Of a stretch of 39,874 nucleotides of DNA, positions 7,524 through 14,886 are shown piece after piece (within the stretch, counting starts at the first letter, position 1; each line of letters starts with the position of its first letter). The position numbers and the translations under genes are program-made. The DNA lies in the IMG/VR virus record IMGVR_UViG_3300044799_000032, positions 1 to 39,874 of that record. One strand, given 5' to 3'. Source of the DNA: a virus. The notes under the pieces are model-generated. The model saw only the letters and a list, made by a program, of their open reading frames with translations, did not search any database and was not told where the DNA came from.

Positions 7524-7557
7524 ATGTCATGAGTATTTCACGAGTTTTTCATGACAT
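7524..7557. promoter_or_regulatory. 9-bp inverted repeat
   Basis: ATGTCATGA (7524-7532) and TCATGACAT (7549-7557) are perfect inverted copies around a 16-nt spacer. No T-run follows, so an operator or RNA hairpin is likelier than a terminator. Confidence 0.45.
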
Positions 7558-7785
7558 TCAGCCATTACATTAGCGGATCAAAAGATATACATTGAATATA
7601 GGACGGAATAAAAGTAGTAGAACATTAACAACAAGCGACCTGACCAGACTGAAGGCGAAGCCGGAAAGCCCTCGACCGAAGACGACAGAACGAAATCCGC
7701 TGGGTTTGAAAAGCATCCCGCCAGTAACCTCCAAGAAAGTGCAGGTCAAGAACAAAAATGCAGAGGCAGGAACCAAGTGTTCCCG

Positions 7786-7875
7786 CCCTCATTGGGTGCT
7801 ATCGTTCTAAAGTCCCTCACCAGTAACTATAATTCTGGTACTCGCGCGGACGTGGAGGGTAGCACCCAATGAGGG
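7786..7875 (+). ncRNA. Candidate structured RNA: 15-bp stem with nested stems
   Basis: CCCTCATTGGGTGCT (7786-7800) is perfectly complementary to AGCACCCAATGAGGG (7861-7875). Inside the 60-nt loop, CCCTC (7814-7818) can pair with GAGGG (7855-7859), and ACCAG with CTGGT closes an 11-nt loop that contains TATAAT. A GC-rich single-stranded arm (CTCGCGCGGAC) remains. The nesting suggests a folded RNA. The TATAAT could alternatively be a promoter -10. After the stem comes only TTTGT, so a simple terminator is less likely. Confidence 0.5.
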
Positions 7876-7891
7876 TTTGTCCTCGCCCGCC

Positions 7892-7911
7892 ACTCACGGT
7901 TATCAATGAGT
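7892..7911 (+). promoter_or_regulatory. ACTCA/TGAGT leader hairpin, copy 1
   Basis: ACTCA (7892-7896) and TGAGT (7907-7911), followed by AACAAGGA and the ATG of the next gene. The same terminal hairpin closes the two longer leader elements at 8108-8205 and 9091-9188. Confidence 0.45.
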
Positions 7912-7924
7912 AACAAGGAATAAA

Positions 7925-8110
7925 ATGAACAACAAAATAAATGATCCCAGAACGAACGACAAAGTTGAGGTGCACGGAAAATATCTCCTCTACCCCAATA
8001 ACTTTAATGGTTGGACGGTAGAAGACAAGAATGACCCAGATGATGGGTGTGACTTTTCAAGTGAGCAGCTTGCAAGAGAATTTGTGTACAACTTAAATTG
8101 TAAGAATTGA
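7925..8110 (+). CDS. Hypothetical small protein
   Basis: 61 residues, with AAGGA upstream. Charged, beta-rich start (DKVEVHGKYLLYPNNFNGWTVED) and a helical end (SSEQLAREFVYNLN); not recognised. It is the first of three units in which a leader hairpin precedes a very small gene. Its stop codon is also the first base triplet of the next leader element. Confidence 0.55.
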   Translation: MNNKINDPRTNDKVEVHGKYLLYPNNFNGWTVEDKNDPDDGCDFSSEQLAREFVYNLNCKN

Positions 8111-8205
8111 ACAATCGCATTTGTCCAGTAGGATAGATCCTACTGGACAATCAGGGATGGTTCAATCCCACACCCACTCAGTGCCATGAGTAAAGGAGAA
8201 TAAAA
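8108..8205 (+). ncRNA. Structured leader element, copy A
   Basis: It begins at the stop TGA of the previous gene (TGAACAATC). Three hairpins follow: a 14-bp stem at 8121-8134/8137-8150, GGGAT/ATCCC at 8154-8158/8165-8169 with loop GGTTCA, and ACTCA/TGAGT at 8176-8180/8187-8191. TGAAC can also pair with GTTCA across the big hairpin. GGAGAA and ATG 8206 come directly afterwards. Copy B has the same plan with different stem bases, which supports selection on structure. Confidence 0.6.
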
Positions 8206-8349
8206 ATGTATGTGTATATTCAGTCAGAACCCGGTTTATGGACCGTAGGATTTTATATGCCCAACGGTAAATGGAACGCTGAAAGCGACTGGTCCTCTAA
8301 AGAAGAGGCAGCCAATCGTGTGGTGTGGTTAAATGGAGGAAGCAAATGA
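8206..8349 (+). CDS. Conserved small phage/plasmid protein
   Basis: 47 residues from ATG 8206, which has GGAGAA 7 nt upstream. The pattern YIQSEPGLWTVGFY, then GKW, E/S-rich middle, EEAANRVVWLNGG, recurs in small uncharacterised phage and plasmid proteins. It probably folds as a compact beta-alpha unit. It ends in an ATGA overlap with the next gene. Function unknown. Confidence 0.65.
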   Translation: MYVYIQSEPGLWTVGFYMPNGKWNAESDWSSKEEAANRVVWLNGGSK

Positions 8350-8588
8350 TCGAAAAGGATTTAACAGTTAAGTTGCGCGACGCCCGCGAGGTCGGCGACA
8401 ACATCCTTGCCGTCGAGGTCGACGGAATGCTGGTGTTGATTATTGACCCCGCCACAACAATCGGCGAGTCCGCCTCAGGCAAGATGATGGGCATTGCGTC
8501 GACGGGCGGATTTGTGCAAATACCCGGTGGTTTGAAAATGAACCTGTATGCTGGGAAGAAAATAGTCGAAGGAGAGAGAAATGAATAA
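8346..8588 (+). CDS. Hypothetical protein
   Basis: 80 residues from ATG 8346, which has GGAGG 5 nt upstream; an earlier ATG at 8325 lies inside the previous gene without a ribosome site. Beta-rich (NILAVEVDGMLVLIID), and then glycine-rich. Not recognised. Its end overlaps the start of the following gene, so 8206-9093 reads as one three-gene translation unit. Confidence 0.6.
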   Translation: MIEKDLTVKLRDAREVGDNILAVEVDGMLVLIIDPATTIGESASGKMMGIASTGGFVQIPGGLKMNLYAGKKIVEGERNE

Positions 8589-9093
8589 GGAAAAATTTTT
8601 AGCTGAGGCAGATAAGGTGCATAAGGACCGCGTCAAAATGTTACGCGAGTGGGTCGCAGACGCACACAAAGAATTTGGGCTGATGTCCGATATTGTGGCG
8701 TGCTTTCCAGAAGACCTCCCCGAACCGGATAGCATTGTTGGTGGATCGTTAAACGGTGTCACTCTCAAGTACCCACTTGACCACACTCTAATGAAGCAGG
8801 TGATGACCTGCATGTCCAACACTGTGGTTAATGGACACAGGGCAGTGGCGTCCGAAACTTTAACAGATAGTTACAGCTCGCGCCGCCACTACACTTTTGG
8901 TGAACTCACCGTAACGGTACGATTTGAGGAAAATACGTTAGGATCCACCTGCAAACTGGTGAAAGTTAGTGAGCACCCCGTAACCCATATGGAGGCCGTC
9001 TACAAAGTAGACTGCACAGGCGACGTTGATGCCGAACTTGCTGGGTCCATGGTGGATGCACTAGGTGACGACACACTCAAAGACAGACGTTGA
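8581..9093 (+). CDS. Hypothetical protein
   Basis: 170 residues, with AAGGAGAG upstream of ATG 8581. A helical N-terminus (residues 1-35) is followed by an alpha/beta body with no motif that I recognise. It overlaps the preceding gene by 8 nt. Its TGA stop forms the beginning of leader element B. Confidence 0.65.
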   Translation: MNKEKFLAEADKVHKDRVKMLREWVADAHKEFGLMSDIVACFPEDLPEPDSIVGGSLNGVTLKYPLDHTLMKQVMTCMSNTVVNGHRAVASETLTDSYSSRRHYTFGELTVTVRFEENTLGSTCKLVKVSEHPVTHMEAVYKVDCTGDVDAELAGSMVDALGDDTLKDRR

Positions 9094-9188
9094 ACAATCA
9101 CATCCGCCTACTAAGCAATTAGCGGGCGGTTAGGGGTTATTCAATCCCACGCCACTCAGCGCCATGAGTAAAATTGAAGGAGAATATT
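9091..9188 (+). ncRNA. Structured leader element, copy B
   Basis: It starts at the stop TGA (TGAACAATC), as copy A does. Hairpin 1 is CCGCC/GGCGG (9104-9108/9125-9129) with an inner CTAA/TTAG stem capped by the tetraloop GCAA. Hairpin 2 is GGGGTT/AATCCC (9133-9138/9143-9148), and hairpin 3 ACTCA/TGAGT (9154-9158/9165-9169). GAAGGAGAA and GTG 9189 follow. Flanks and hairpin 3 are nearly identical to copy A, while hairpins 1 and 2 differ in sequence but keep pairing. Confidence 0.6.
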
Positions 9189-9359
9189 GTGAAAACTGAA
9201 GAACAGATTAAAGAAAGAATAAAAGAAGTTGATGCTGATGAGCGGTTGCATTACCCGTCAGCGAGTGTATTTGTGAATGCACCTTTAGCTCTAATCCAGA
9301 TTGAACTAGCCATTAGATTGCAAACATTAAAATGGGTTTTAGAGGGAGGGAAGGAATGA
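9189..9359 (+). CDS. Hypothetical helical protein
   Basis: 56 residues from GTG 9189, which has AAGGAGAA at the right distance. The in-frame TTG at 9174 overlaps that ribosome site and is rejected. Mostly helical: a charged first half (EEQIKERIKEVDADERL) and an amphipathic second half (LIQIELAIRLQTLKWVLEGG). It overlaps the DUF932 gene by 4 nt. Function unknown. Confidence 0.6.
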   Translation: MKTEEQIKERIKEVDADERLHYPSASVFVNAPLALIQIELAIRLQTLKWVLEGGKE

Positions 9360-10384
9360 CCGCAAATATTTTTGGTGAACGGTTTTATGGTACGCGCAAG
9401 CCAGCATGGCATGGCCTCGGCAAAGTGTTTGAAAAGGCCATCACCCCTGGTGCGGCAGTAGTTGAGGTCGGCCTTGACTACTCAGTTGAAAAGTTTCCGT
9501 TGTATGCACGCGTTGGCAAAGACAAGAACGTCAAGACCGACAAGGTCGCAATCATGCGCACCCCAACTGCGGATGACCCGCAGTATAAGGTGTTCGGCAT
9601 GGCCGGTAGCAAGTATGAGTTAATTCAAAATGTGCAGCTGGCCTCAATAATGGAGCCGCTCGCTAAGGTGTGGCCCCTGGAAACTGCGGGTGCAGTTGCT
9701 GAGGGTAAGACAGTGTTTATGAGCTTCAACACCGGCGGCGCCGACATTGAGGGCGATCCCATTAACGGGTACTTCCTATTAGTGGATGTGAAGGACGGCG
9801 GTACTGCAACAAAGCTGATTTACACCCCAGTGCGAGTGGTATGCCAAAACACCCTGGTCAGTGGGTTGCGGCAGGCAACGGTCAACATTTCCATTCAGCA
9901 CACTGTAGGATCCGGAAAGCAGTTGGAGGCGCGCATTAATTTGCTGGCCAAGGCTAAAAGTGCTATTGATGAGACCACATTGATATTCCGTCAACTGGCG
10001 ACCACAAAGGTGACGTCGGCACAGGTCAACAAAGCACTTGAGGTAGTTTACCCGCTTCCCGCACCCCGCGACGACCTATCACTACAGGGTTACTCTAAGG
10101 AGGACCTGGGTGACCTACTGTTCAAGAGTGTGGGTGATGCTGAGTACGCACTGGCATACTACACTGAGAAGGCGGAAGAGCGACGCAAGGGCGCGGCTGA
10201 ATTGTACACCAAGCTTAACGATGAGTACCCCAAACTCGGTGCGACGGCTTGGCACCTTTATAATGCCGTTGTTGAAAGTGCAGACTATCGCGATGGAAAA
10301 AATGTTGAGGTGTCCGCATTGTTTGGTGGACGTGCAAAAGAAAAGCAGGCAGCATTTGTTGCCGCCCGCGCGCTTATAAAATAA
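9356..10384 (+). CDS. DUF932 phage/plasmid-like protein (TIGR03299 family)
   Basis: 342 residues from ATG 9356 (GGGAGGGAAGGA just upstream). The opening RKPAWHGLGKVFEKAITPGAAVVEVGLDY and the later TPVRVVCQNTL are characteristic of DUF932 / TIGR03299 proteins, carried by many phages and plasmids, often beside replication or recombination genes. The biochemical role is not established. Full family length, no damage seen. Confidence 0.88.
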   Translation: MTANIFGERFYGTRKPAWHGLGKVFEKAITPGAAVVEVGLDYSVEKFPLYARVGKDKNVKTDKVAIMRTPTADDPQYKVFGMAGSKYELIQNVQLASIMEPLAKVWPLETAGAVAEGKTVFMSFNTGGADIEGDPINGYFLLVDVKDGGTATKLIYTPVRVVCQNTLVSGLRQATVNISIQHTVGSGKQLEARINLLAKAKSAIDETTLIFRQLATTKVTSAQVNKALEVVYPLPAPRDDLSLQGYSKEDLGDLLFKSVGDAEYALAYYTEKAEERRKGAAELYTKLNDEYPKLGATAWHLYNAVVESADYRDGKNVEVSALFGGRAKEKQAAFVAARALIK

Positions 10385-10437
10385 TTGTATTGGTGGGGTG
10401 CGCATACCAAATCAATAACGCATAAAAGGAGAATTAA
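10385..10437 (+). promoter_or_regulatory. Short leader with hairpin
   Basis: TTGGT and ACCAA enclose an 11-nt GC-rich loop, followed by AAAAGGAGAATTAA before ATG 10438. A small translation-leader hairpin, not a terminator (no T-run). Confidence 0.35.
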
Positions 10438-10827
10438 ATGAATGAAAGATTAGGTCTTACTGATACTGCTATGACGGCCGTATCAAAATTAAGCGAAGGC
10501 AACCCAGGAGCTCTTAGGGTATGTATGGAATTGCTTACCCGCTCAATTAATTACGACCCAGATATGCTGTTAGGGGGCATTGGGAGTTTACTGCAACTTG
10601 ACTCACATGGAATTTATGGGTCGCGCATCTGGATGTTCTACAAAGATTTTTGTGGGGAAAAACTCGATGTGATGGTGGCAATGTTACGAGCAGTTCAACT
10701 CGGCATCATGACTGATTTTGAAATGAACCATGCTATTGATAATTATGGCGGGGATGTCGATATTGATGCGGTTGTTGCAAAGGTAATGGAAAAATTGCCT
10801 AATTTTAAGGTAGAACAGAGGTACTAA
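10438..10827 (+). CDS. Conserved phage protein of unknown function
   Basis: 129 residues. The segments GNPGALRVCMELL, DPDMLLGG, LDSHGIYGSRIWMFYKDFCG and MLRAVQLG form a conserved helical family frequent in phage and plasmid early regions. No enzyme motif. It overlaps the next gene, itself a conserved partner, by one base (TAATG), so the two are probably made together. Confidence 0.7.
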   Translation: MNERLGLTDTAMTAVSKLSEGNPGALRVCMELLTRSINYDPDMLLGGIGSLLQLDSHGIYGSRIWMFYKDFCGEKLDVMVAMLRAVQLGIMTDFEMNHAIDNYGGDVDIDAVVAKVMEKLPNFKVEQRY

Positions 10828-11111
10828 TGAATGAACTAACCCTTGAAAGGCTAAAGACACTGCCGCCCACCCAGATGTTCGCGGACGGCATCATTGTTGA
10901 CTCACCCGACGGTCTCAACATGACCAACAGCGGCAACATGCTAAGGTGGGTGGCCAAGACAGGTGCCATCGGCGACTGGTGTATTTATTGCCACTGGGCG
11001 GTTTACGACGTCAATTACATAATGTCCAATGGGGACAAGGTTCTTGACCGGTTCAACATTCGCCGGCTTGTCCCATGCACCGATGAAGCGTTGGCAATGT
11101 ACCGGTACTAA
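10827..11111 (+). CDS. Conserved small phage protein
   Basis: 94 residues. The pattern LKTLPPTQMFADG, NMTNSGNMLRWVAKTGAIGDWCIY, GDKVLDRFNIRRLVPCTDEALAMYRY is known from many uncharacterised phage proteins. Likely a compact beta-rich fold. Translationally coupled to the preceding gene. Function not established. Confidence 0.7.
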   Translation: MNELTLERLKTLPPTQMFADGIIVDSPDGLNMTNSGNMLRWVAKTGAIGDWCIYCHWAVYDVNYIMSNGDKVLDRFNIRRLVPCTDEALAMYRY

Positions 11112-11217
11112 CGAGTCGAGAGTGTTTTCGAACCCCTTCGGAGCCTCTCAGAATGAAAGTAAGGCACGTAGGAGTCGTTTGGGTATAAGTTACCACTATA
11201 AATAAAGGAGATTACAC
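11112..11217 (+). promoter_or_regulatory. Structured leader before the modification block
   Basis: GAGAG (11118-11122) can pair with CTCTC (11145-11149), and AACGA with TCGTT (ending near 11179), giving a two-level fold. TATAAG and TATAAA words follow (about 11184-11203), so a promoter could lie here too. AAGGAG precedes GTG 11218. It separates the small early genes from the DNA-modification genes. Confidence 0.4.
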
Positions 11218-12255
11218 GTGAAAATTTTGATGACCGGGTTTACGCCCAACCAGTGCAATATACTGCGTAAGAAAAATCCACTCTACTCTGGGGCCAGCGC
11301 CGTCTACTACGCGCTTGTTGCCGCCGGGCATGAGGTAGTTAATACCTACCCCGCATTCGAACATTTGGACGAGTATGACGCTGTAGTGTGCGGACTGTAC
11401 GCCAGCCAGTCAATAGCGGGCGGGTACAGTGAACCATGCGCGCTTATGTTATCTAAGTTCCGTGAGACGAATACACCCGTCACCTTCTTTCTGGACGACT
11501 GGCATTTGCAGCTAATTGCCAGTGGGTTGAAAACATTCCGCGGTGACGAGCGGCAATTGCGCCGGCACATGAAACTCCTGCATAATGGAGACAAGTATTG
11601 GAACGTACTTGATGCGAATGTTTTGGACATCATGAGCGTGTATTCAGAATTGTACAAAGGAGAGTTTGCTAACGCACCTGCCAAAGTACTCATCCCATGG
11701 TTTATGTGGGTGACGAACTTCGGTCCGGAGGATATGCTCCATTGGCCAAAGGGTGTTCTTCAACGCTATGACCCCACCAACCTCTTTCCTAAAATCCAGG
11801 TTGCTGTGCCGCCACATAAGGAGCGGAATTGGATCCTGTCATCTCGTTATGATATGTCGAAGCAGGTGACGGAAATGAATGCGTCGTGGCCAGTCATTAG
11901 GTACGGGTGTAAGAAAAATGGTGACAACATTGTGCCCAATGAACTTGATTTATTGGACGCGGCCTACGCCCCTAATTGGGGAATTATTTCGCACGCGTAC
12001 CCGCCGCGCGCGCAGGGGCAATGGCGCAACCGCTTCATGTTCGCTGACTGGACTGGATCCATTCTCTACACAACTGGGTTAGAGTGTATTGACGACAACT
12101 TTAAACACACTGTCCAGGAACTGGAACAGTTCGACGATGTTGAACTTAGCATGCTGGCGCATGAGCAGGCCGCCGCGTACCGTGCTAATTGTTGGAGTAA
12201 GGAAAGCGCGGTTGCTGTAATCAACAATGTAGTTAAGAATGGAGGCAACTTATGA
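11218..12255 (+). CDS. Putative GT-B-like DNA glycosyltransferase
   Basis: 345 residues, start GTG with AAGGAG. The opening MKILMTGFTPNQ...YSGASAVYYALVAAGHEVV has the N-terminal Rossmann start of GT-B glycosyltransferases. VTFFLDDWH follows near residue 90. The C-terminus (RNRFMFADWTGSILYTTGLE, then HTVQELEQF and HEQAAAYRANCWSKESAV) looks like the sugar-nucleotide half and closing helix. In this context, next to a C5-methylase-like gene and a dCMP-hydroxymethylase-like gene, the likely acceptor is a hydroxymethylated cytosine in phage DNA (inference). No close named relative is recognised, and the sugar is unknown. An ATGA-style overlap (4 nt) couples it to the methylase. Confidence 0.6.
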   Translation: MKILMTGFTPNQCNILRKKNPLYSGASAVYYALVAAGHEVVNTYPAFEHLDEYDAVVCGLYASQSIAGGYSEPCALMLSKFRETNTPVTFFLDDWHLQLIASGLKTFRGDERQLRRHMKLLHNGDKYWNVLDANVLDIMSVYSELYKGEFANAPAKVLIPWFMWVTNFGPEDMLHWPKGVLQRYDPTNLFPKIQVAVPPHKERNWILSSRYDMSKQVTEMNASWPVIRYGCKKNGDNIVPNELDLLDAAYAPNWGIISHAYPPRAQGQWRNRFMFADWTGSILYTTGLECIDDNFKHTVQELEQFDDVELSMLAHEQAAAYRANCWSKESAVAVINNVVKNGGNL

Positions 12256-13262
12256 GAGTGTTAGGGATGTCGACGTATGGAGGCGGATTTTTGTTAGGAG
12301 TAAAGCGCGCTGGCGGCACCGTCCTTGGCGACATACCGACCTGGGACGAGTGCATGCCATTCGCCAATTTAATTGGAATCAACCATGTGAAACCAGAGGA
12401 CTTCAATCACGCGGATGTCGTAGTTGGAAATCCCCCATGCTCACGATTTTCGGCGATGTCGTATTCCGCCTTCAACGAGAATGATCGCACTAACATAAAC
12501 GCATTTTGTGATTTGACGGCAGTCCTCGACCTGGGCGTGGAAAAGAAGGCCAGAGTTATTCATTGGGAGAATGGCCCGATAGCGTGCACCAAAGGCCGCG
12601 ACATCATTGTTGAGGCGCACCGTCGTGTCCATGCCAAAACCACACTGGTCCTGAAATTCGATTTGCCGTGGACTGGCACACTGCAGCGGCGCCCACGCAC
12701 CCACGTCATACACTTTATGGATCCATGCACAATTAAAGGATTGCCAGGACCCATAAAGGAAACACGCCCCATAAAAGCGTGGGTGGACAGTCATTTTCCT
12801 AAAGGCAAGGTGCAGGTTCCGGTTACATATGAGCGGTATTATCCAATGGAGGACCCTATCGGTGTGGTTGCACACCACGAAAGCATTGGCGGCTTCCGCG
12901 CAATGAAACCCCGCGCTGTCAACGAAACACAGCGGTGGTCTCCATCACTTGTGTCCGGTCGTCAGCACGCCTGGATCCAGGAAAATCGGTGGTGGTCCAT
13001 AGCTGAGTACGCCGCCATTCAGGCCTACCCAGTGGATCTTGATTATGAAACACTGCTTGGCAAGCCGTGGCACCGCGTGACCACCTACATGAGTAAGTCA
13101 GTTTCGCCAGCCGCGTCCAAATGGCTGTTTGAGCATGTGATTACATGTGCAGTGAATTTCGGCAAGGTGATTGGGGAGACACCAGTACAGCAATTTGACA
13201 GTGACGAGAATATTTGGTTTGCCAAATTGGTGGTGCCTGGACAATCGAAGGAGATATTATGA
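12252..13262 (+). CDS. C5-cytosine methyltransferase-like protein (Dcm family)
   Basis: 336 residues. Motif I-like STYGGGFLLGVKRAGG (7-22) and GDIPTW come first. Motif IV is GNPPCSRFSAMS (59-70) with the catalytic Cys63, motif VI ENGP (106-109) and motif VIII QRRPR (145-149). These are the key residues of DNA C5-cytosine methylases, but motif VI is ENG rather than ENV. The C-terminal 180 residues do not show a standard target-recognition region plus motif X that I can place. It either makes 5-methylcytosine or acts on a modified cytosine. It sits between the glycosyltransferase and the kinase with ATGA overlaps on both sides, so all three belong to one pathway. Confidence 0.8.
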   Translation: MRVLGMSTYGGGFLLGVKRAGGTVLGDIPTWDECMPFANLIGINHVKPEDFNHADVVVGNPPCSRFSAMSYSAFNENDRTNINAFCDLTAVLDLGVEKKARVIHWENGPIACTKGRDIIVEAHRRVHAKTTLVLKFDLPWTGTLQRRPRTHVIHFMDPCTIKGLPGPIKETRPIKAWVDSHFPKGKVQVPVTYERYYPMEDPIGVVAHHESIGGFRAMKPRAVNETQRWSPSLVSGRQHAWIQENRWWSIAEYAAIQAYPVDLDYETLLGKPWHRVTTYMSKSVSPAASKWLFEHVITCAVNFGKVIGETPVQQFDSDENIWFAKLVVPGQSKEIL

Positions 13263-14170
13263 TAGTGGTATTTGAAGGACCTGAGAAAGCCGGAAAAAGT
13301 TCTATCATTAGTGAAGTATGCAGCATGTTGAATGACATACATATATCAACTAAGGTGCGCAAGTGGGGACCAGTAAAACCGGATGACCGTGTGTACACTC
13401 CATTTATTAAGAAGGATGCGCTGAGTGACACTGTAATTATTTGGGATCGGTCGTGGTGCAGTGAGGCAGTGTACGCCACCATCCTCAACCGTAAACGGCG
13501 CGCTAACGACGACCCCTGGTTGATGGAGTGGTTGCATGGCCGTGCGGCGACATTAAAGTTTATGGTGCTGCCGTCATACAAGTACGTGAATGGCGACAGG
13601 CGTGATGCAACTGACCTAGTGACGGATCCTATGATGGAGTATATGCACTTCCGCGACTACGCGCTTAGGTACGGGTGGCCAATACTGACAAATGATTTTA
13701 CCCAAGGCAGTTTGCAGATGAACGCGCACCAGGTTATTGGCGAAATCATTAACCAAATGGCACACCCGCAGTGGTACTTCTGCCCGCCACAGTACGTTGG
13801 CCCCAATAACGCGAGGGTGTTGTTTGTTGGAGAGAAGCGCAATGTGTGGGGTCACTACCCAGGTGGTTGGTTGCCATTCACGTCGCCCACAACAATGCAG
13901 TACGCGCGCAATCTTGGTGATGCGAATGCTATGAAATTTGTGTGGACTAACGTTGGAGATATTGAACGAAAGGAGGTGGTAGGATTTGACTTAGTAGTTG
14001 CCTGCGGAAATAAAGCGCAGGACTGGGTTAGGGCGTGCGGACCCAAGACAGTTATCGCACTGCCGCACCCGGCTTGGCTGTACCGGTACAACAATGAGAA
14101 AACTCGCGCGGCCAAGCTGTTAGTAAATCAAACATTAAAATCAATAGGAGAATGTTATGGCAAAGAATAA
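13259..14170 (+). CDS. dNMP kinase fused to a uracil-DNA-glycosylase-like domain
   Basis: 303 residues from ATG 13259 (AAGGAG upstream, ATGA overlap); a longer frame from 13214 lies in the methylase gene. Residues 1-160 are a thymidylate-kinase-like P-loop domain: FEGPEKAGKSS (Walker A, 5-15) and IIWDRSWCSEAVYA (DR motif). After a linker, RVLFVGEKRNVWGHYPGGWLPF, a central FDLVVACGNKAQDW and ALPHPAWLYRY resemble the beta-strand order of the UDG superfamily, with HPAW in the place of the HPS motif. No clear catalytic Asp is seen, so the domain may bind a modified base rather than excise it (inference). In this setting the kinase would phosphorylate modified dCMP. Confidence 0.75.
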   Translation: MIVVFEGPEKAGKSSIISEVCSMLNDIHISTKVRKWGPVKPDDRVYTPFIKKDALSDTVIIWDRSWCSEAVYATILNRKRRANDDPWLMEWLHGRAATLKFMVLPSYKYVNGDRRDATDLVTDPMMEYMHFRDYALRYGWPILTNDFTQGSLQMNAHQVIGEIINQMAHPQWYFCPPQYVGPNNARVLFVGEKRNVWGHYPGGWLPFTSPTTMQYARNLGDANAMKFVWTNVGDIERKEVVGFDLVVACGNKAQDWVRACGPKTVIALPHPAWLYRYNNEKTRAAKLLVNQTLKSIGECYGKE

Positions 14171-14876
14171 GCAATTAGGTCTACCCGGTGTTGAGAAAGC
14201 AGAAAAACCGGAGGCCCCAAAGGACATGTCAATGAGTGCTTTTGTTGGTGACGAAACTGCTGATGAGGAAAATGCCCCAGCGCAAACCTCCTTGTCAGTG
14301 TACAGTGACAAACCAATGTTTGACTCAAGTGACGTCACACCGACAATGATCCGCCTCGCCCAGGGACTCACCCCTGAGGTGCAGTCTGGCGACGCCAAAC
14401 CCGGCCAGTGGATAATTCCCGGCTTTGATCCGTTTGACTCCGTCACTGTTGTCCCTTGGCTGTTCGCAAAGCGCCGCGAATATCGCGATGATGAGGGCAC
14501 CATGCTCTGCATTAGCGACAATTCGATCGAGGGCGTGGGTGACCCCGGTGGACCGTGTGAGGATTGCGTTATGAACAAGTGGGCGGGCGAGCGCGGGAAG
14601 CGCAGACCACCGGCCTGCACGTTCATGTACGCGTACGTTGTGTTCGTGGTTGAGACTGGGTCCCCAGCGCTCCTGTACTTTAAGCGCACCTCCATCGGCA
14701 TTGGCCGGATGATGAATGCGATGGTAGCGCAGGGCGGGATGCGGAAGACTGTTATCCGCCTTACCTCGAAAGGTCAGAAGGGAAAGAAAGGATCCTACTA
14801 CACACCAATGATCGCACCGATCACGGGTGAAAGTGCAGCCGCCGCCATCGAGGCCGCCGCCGCGAAAGTTGGATAA
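14157..14876 (+). CDS. Putative zinc-containing ssDNA-binding (OB-fold-like) protein
   Basis: 239 residues. An acidic, low-complexity N-terminus (1-55) comes before a body with VTPTMIRLAQGLTPEVQSG, GQWIIPGFDPFDSVTVVPWLFAKRREY and a Cys cluster CEDC...PPAC. ALLYFKRTSIGIGRMMNAM and SYYTPMIAPI follow. It ends in an Ala-rich tail. The beta-rich core, the zinc-like cluster and the position next to the polymerase and nucleotide genes match phage single-strand-binding proteins, but the call is by pattern and context only. Its start overlaps the kinase by 14 nt and has AGGAG upstream. Confidence 0.5.
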   Translation: MAKNKQLGLPGVEKAEKPEAPKDMSMSAFVGDETADEENAPAQTSLSVYSDKPMFDSSDVTPTMIRLAQGLTPEVQSGDAKPGQWIIPGFDPFDSVTVVPWLFAKRREYRDDEGTMLCISDNSIEGVGDPGGPCEDCVMNKWAGERGKRRPPACTFMYAYVVFVVETGSPALLYFKRTSIGIGRMMNAMVAQGGMRKTVIRLTSKGQKGKKGSYYTPMIAPITGESAAAAIEAAAAKVG

Positions 14877-14886
14877 TTACTAATTG

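Larger units (their letters stand above)
7504..7924. other. Gene-poor structured intergenic stretch
   Basis: 420 bp between two early genes. It contains the 7524-7557 inverted repeat, an A/G-rich middle (7600-7780), a large nested stem (7786-7875) and a short hairpin before the next ribosome site (7892-7911). A TTG-initiated frame at 7592-7810 exists but has no ribosome site. It most likely encodes structured RNA or leader sequence rather than protein. Confidence 0.5.

Noticed and set aside
7592-7810. 72-codon frame as a gene
   Set aside because: TTG start without a ribosome site, no known motif, and its end runs into the large inverted repeat; kept as a question only.
8154-8170. tRNA T-arm-like word GGTTCAATCCC in leader A
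   Set aside because: No acceptor, D or anticodon arms can be folded around it, and copy B does not keep the T-loop sequence.
7504-9188. CRISPR-like array
   Set aside because: The repeated leaders are only two or three, spaced by whole genes and not identical; there are no regular repeat-spacer units.
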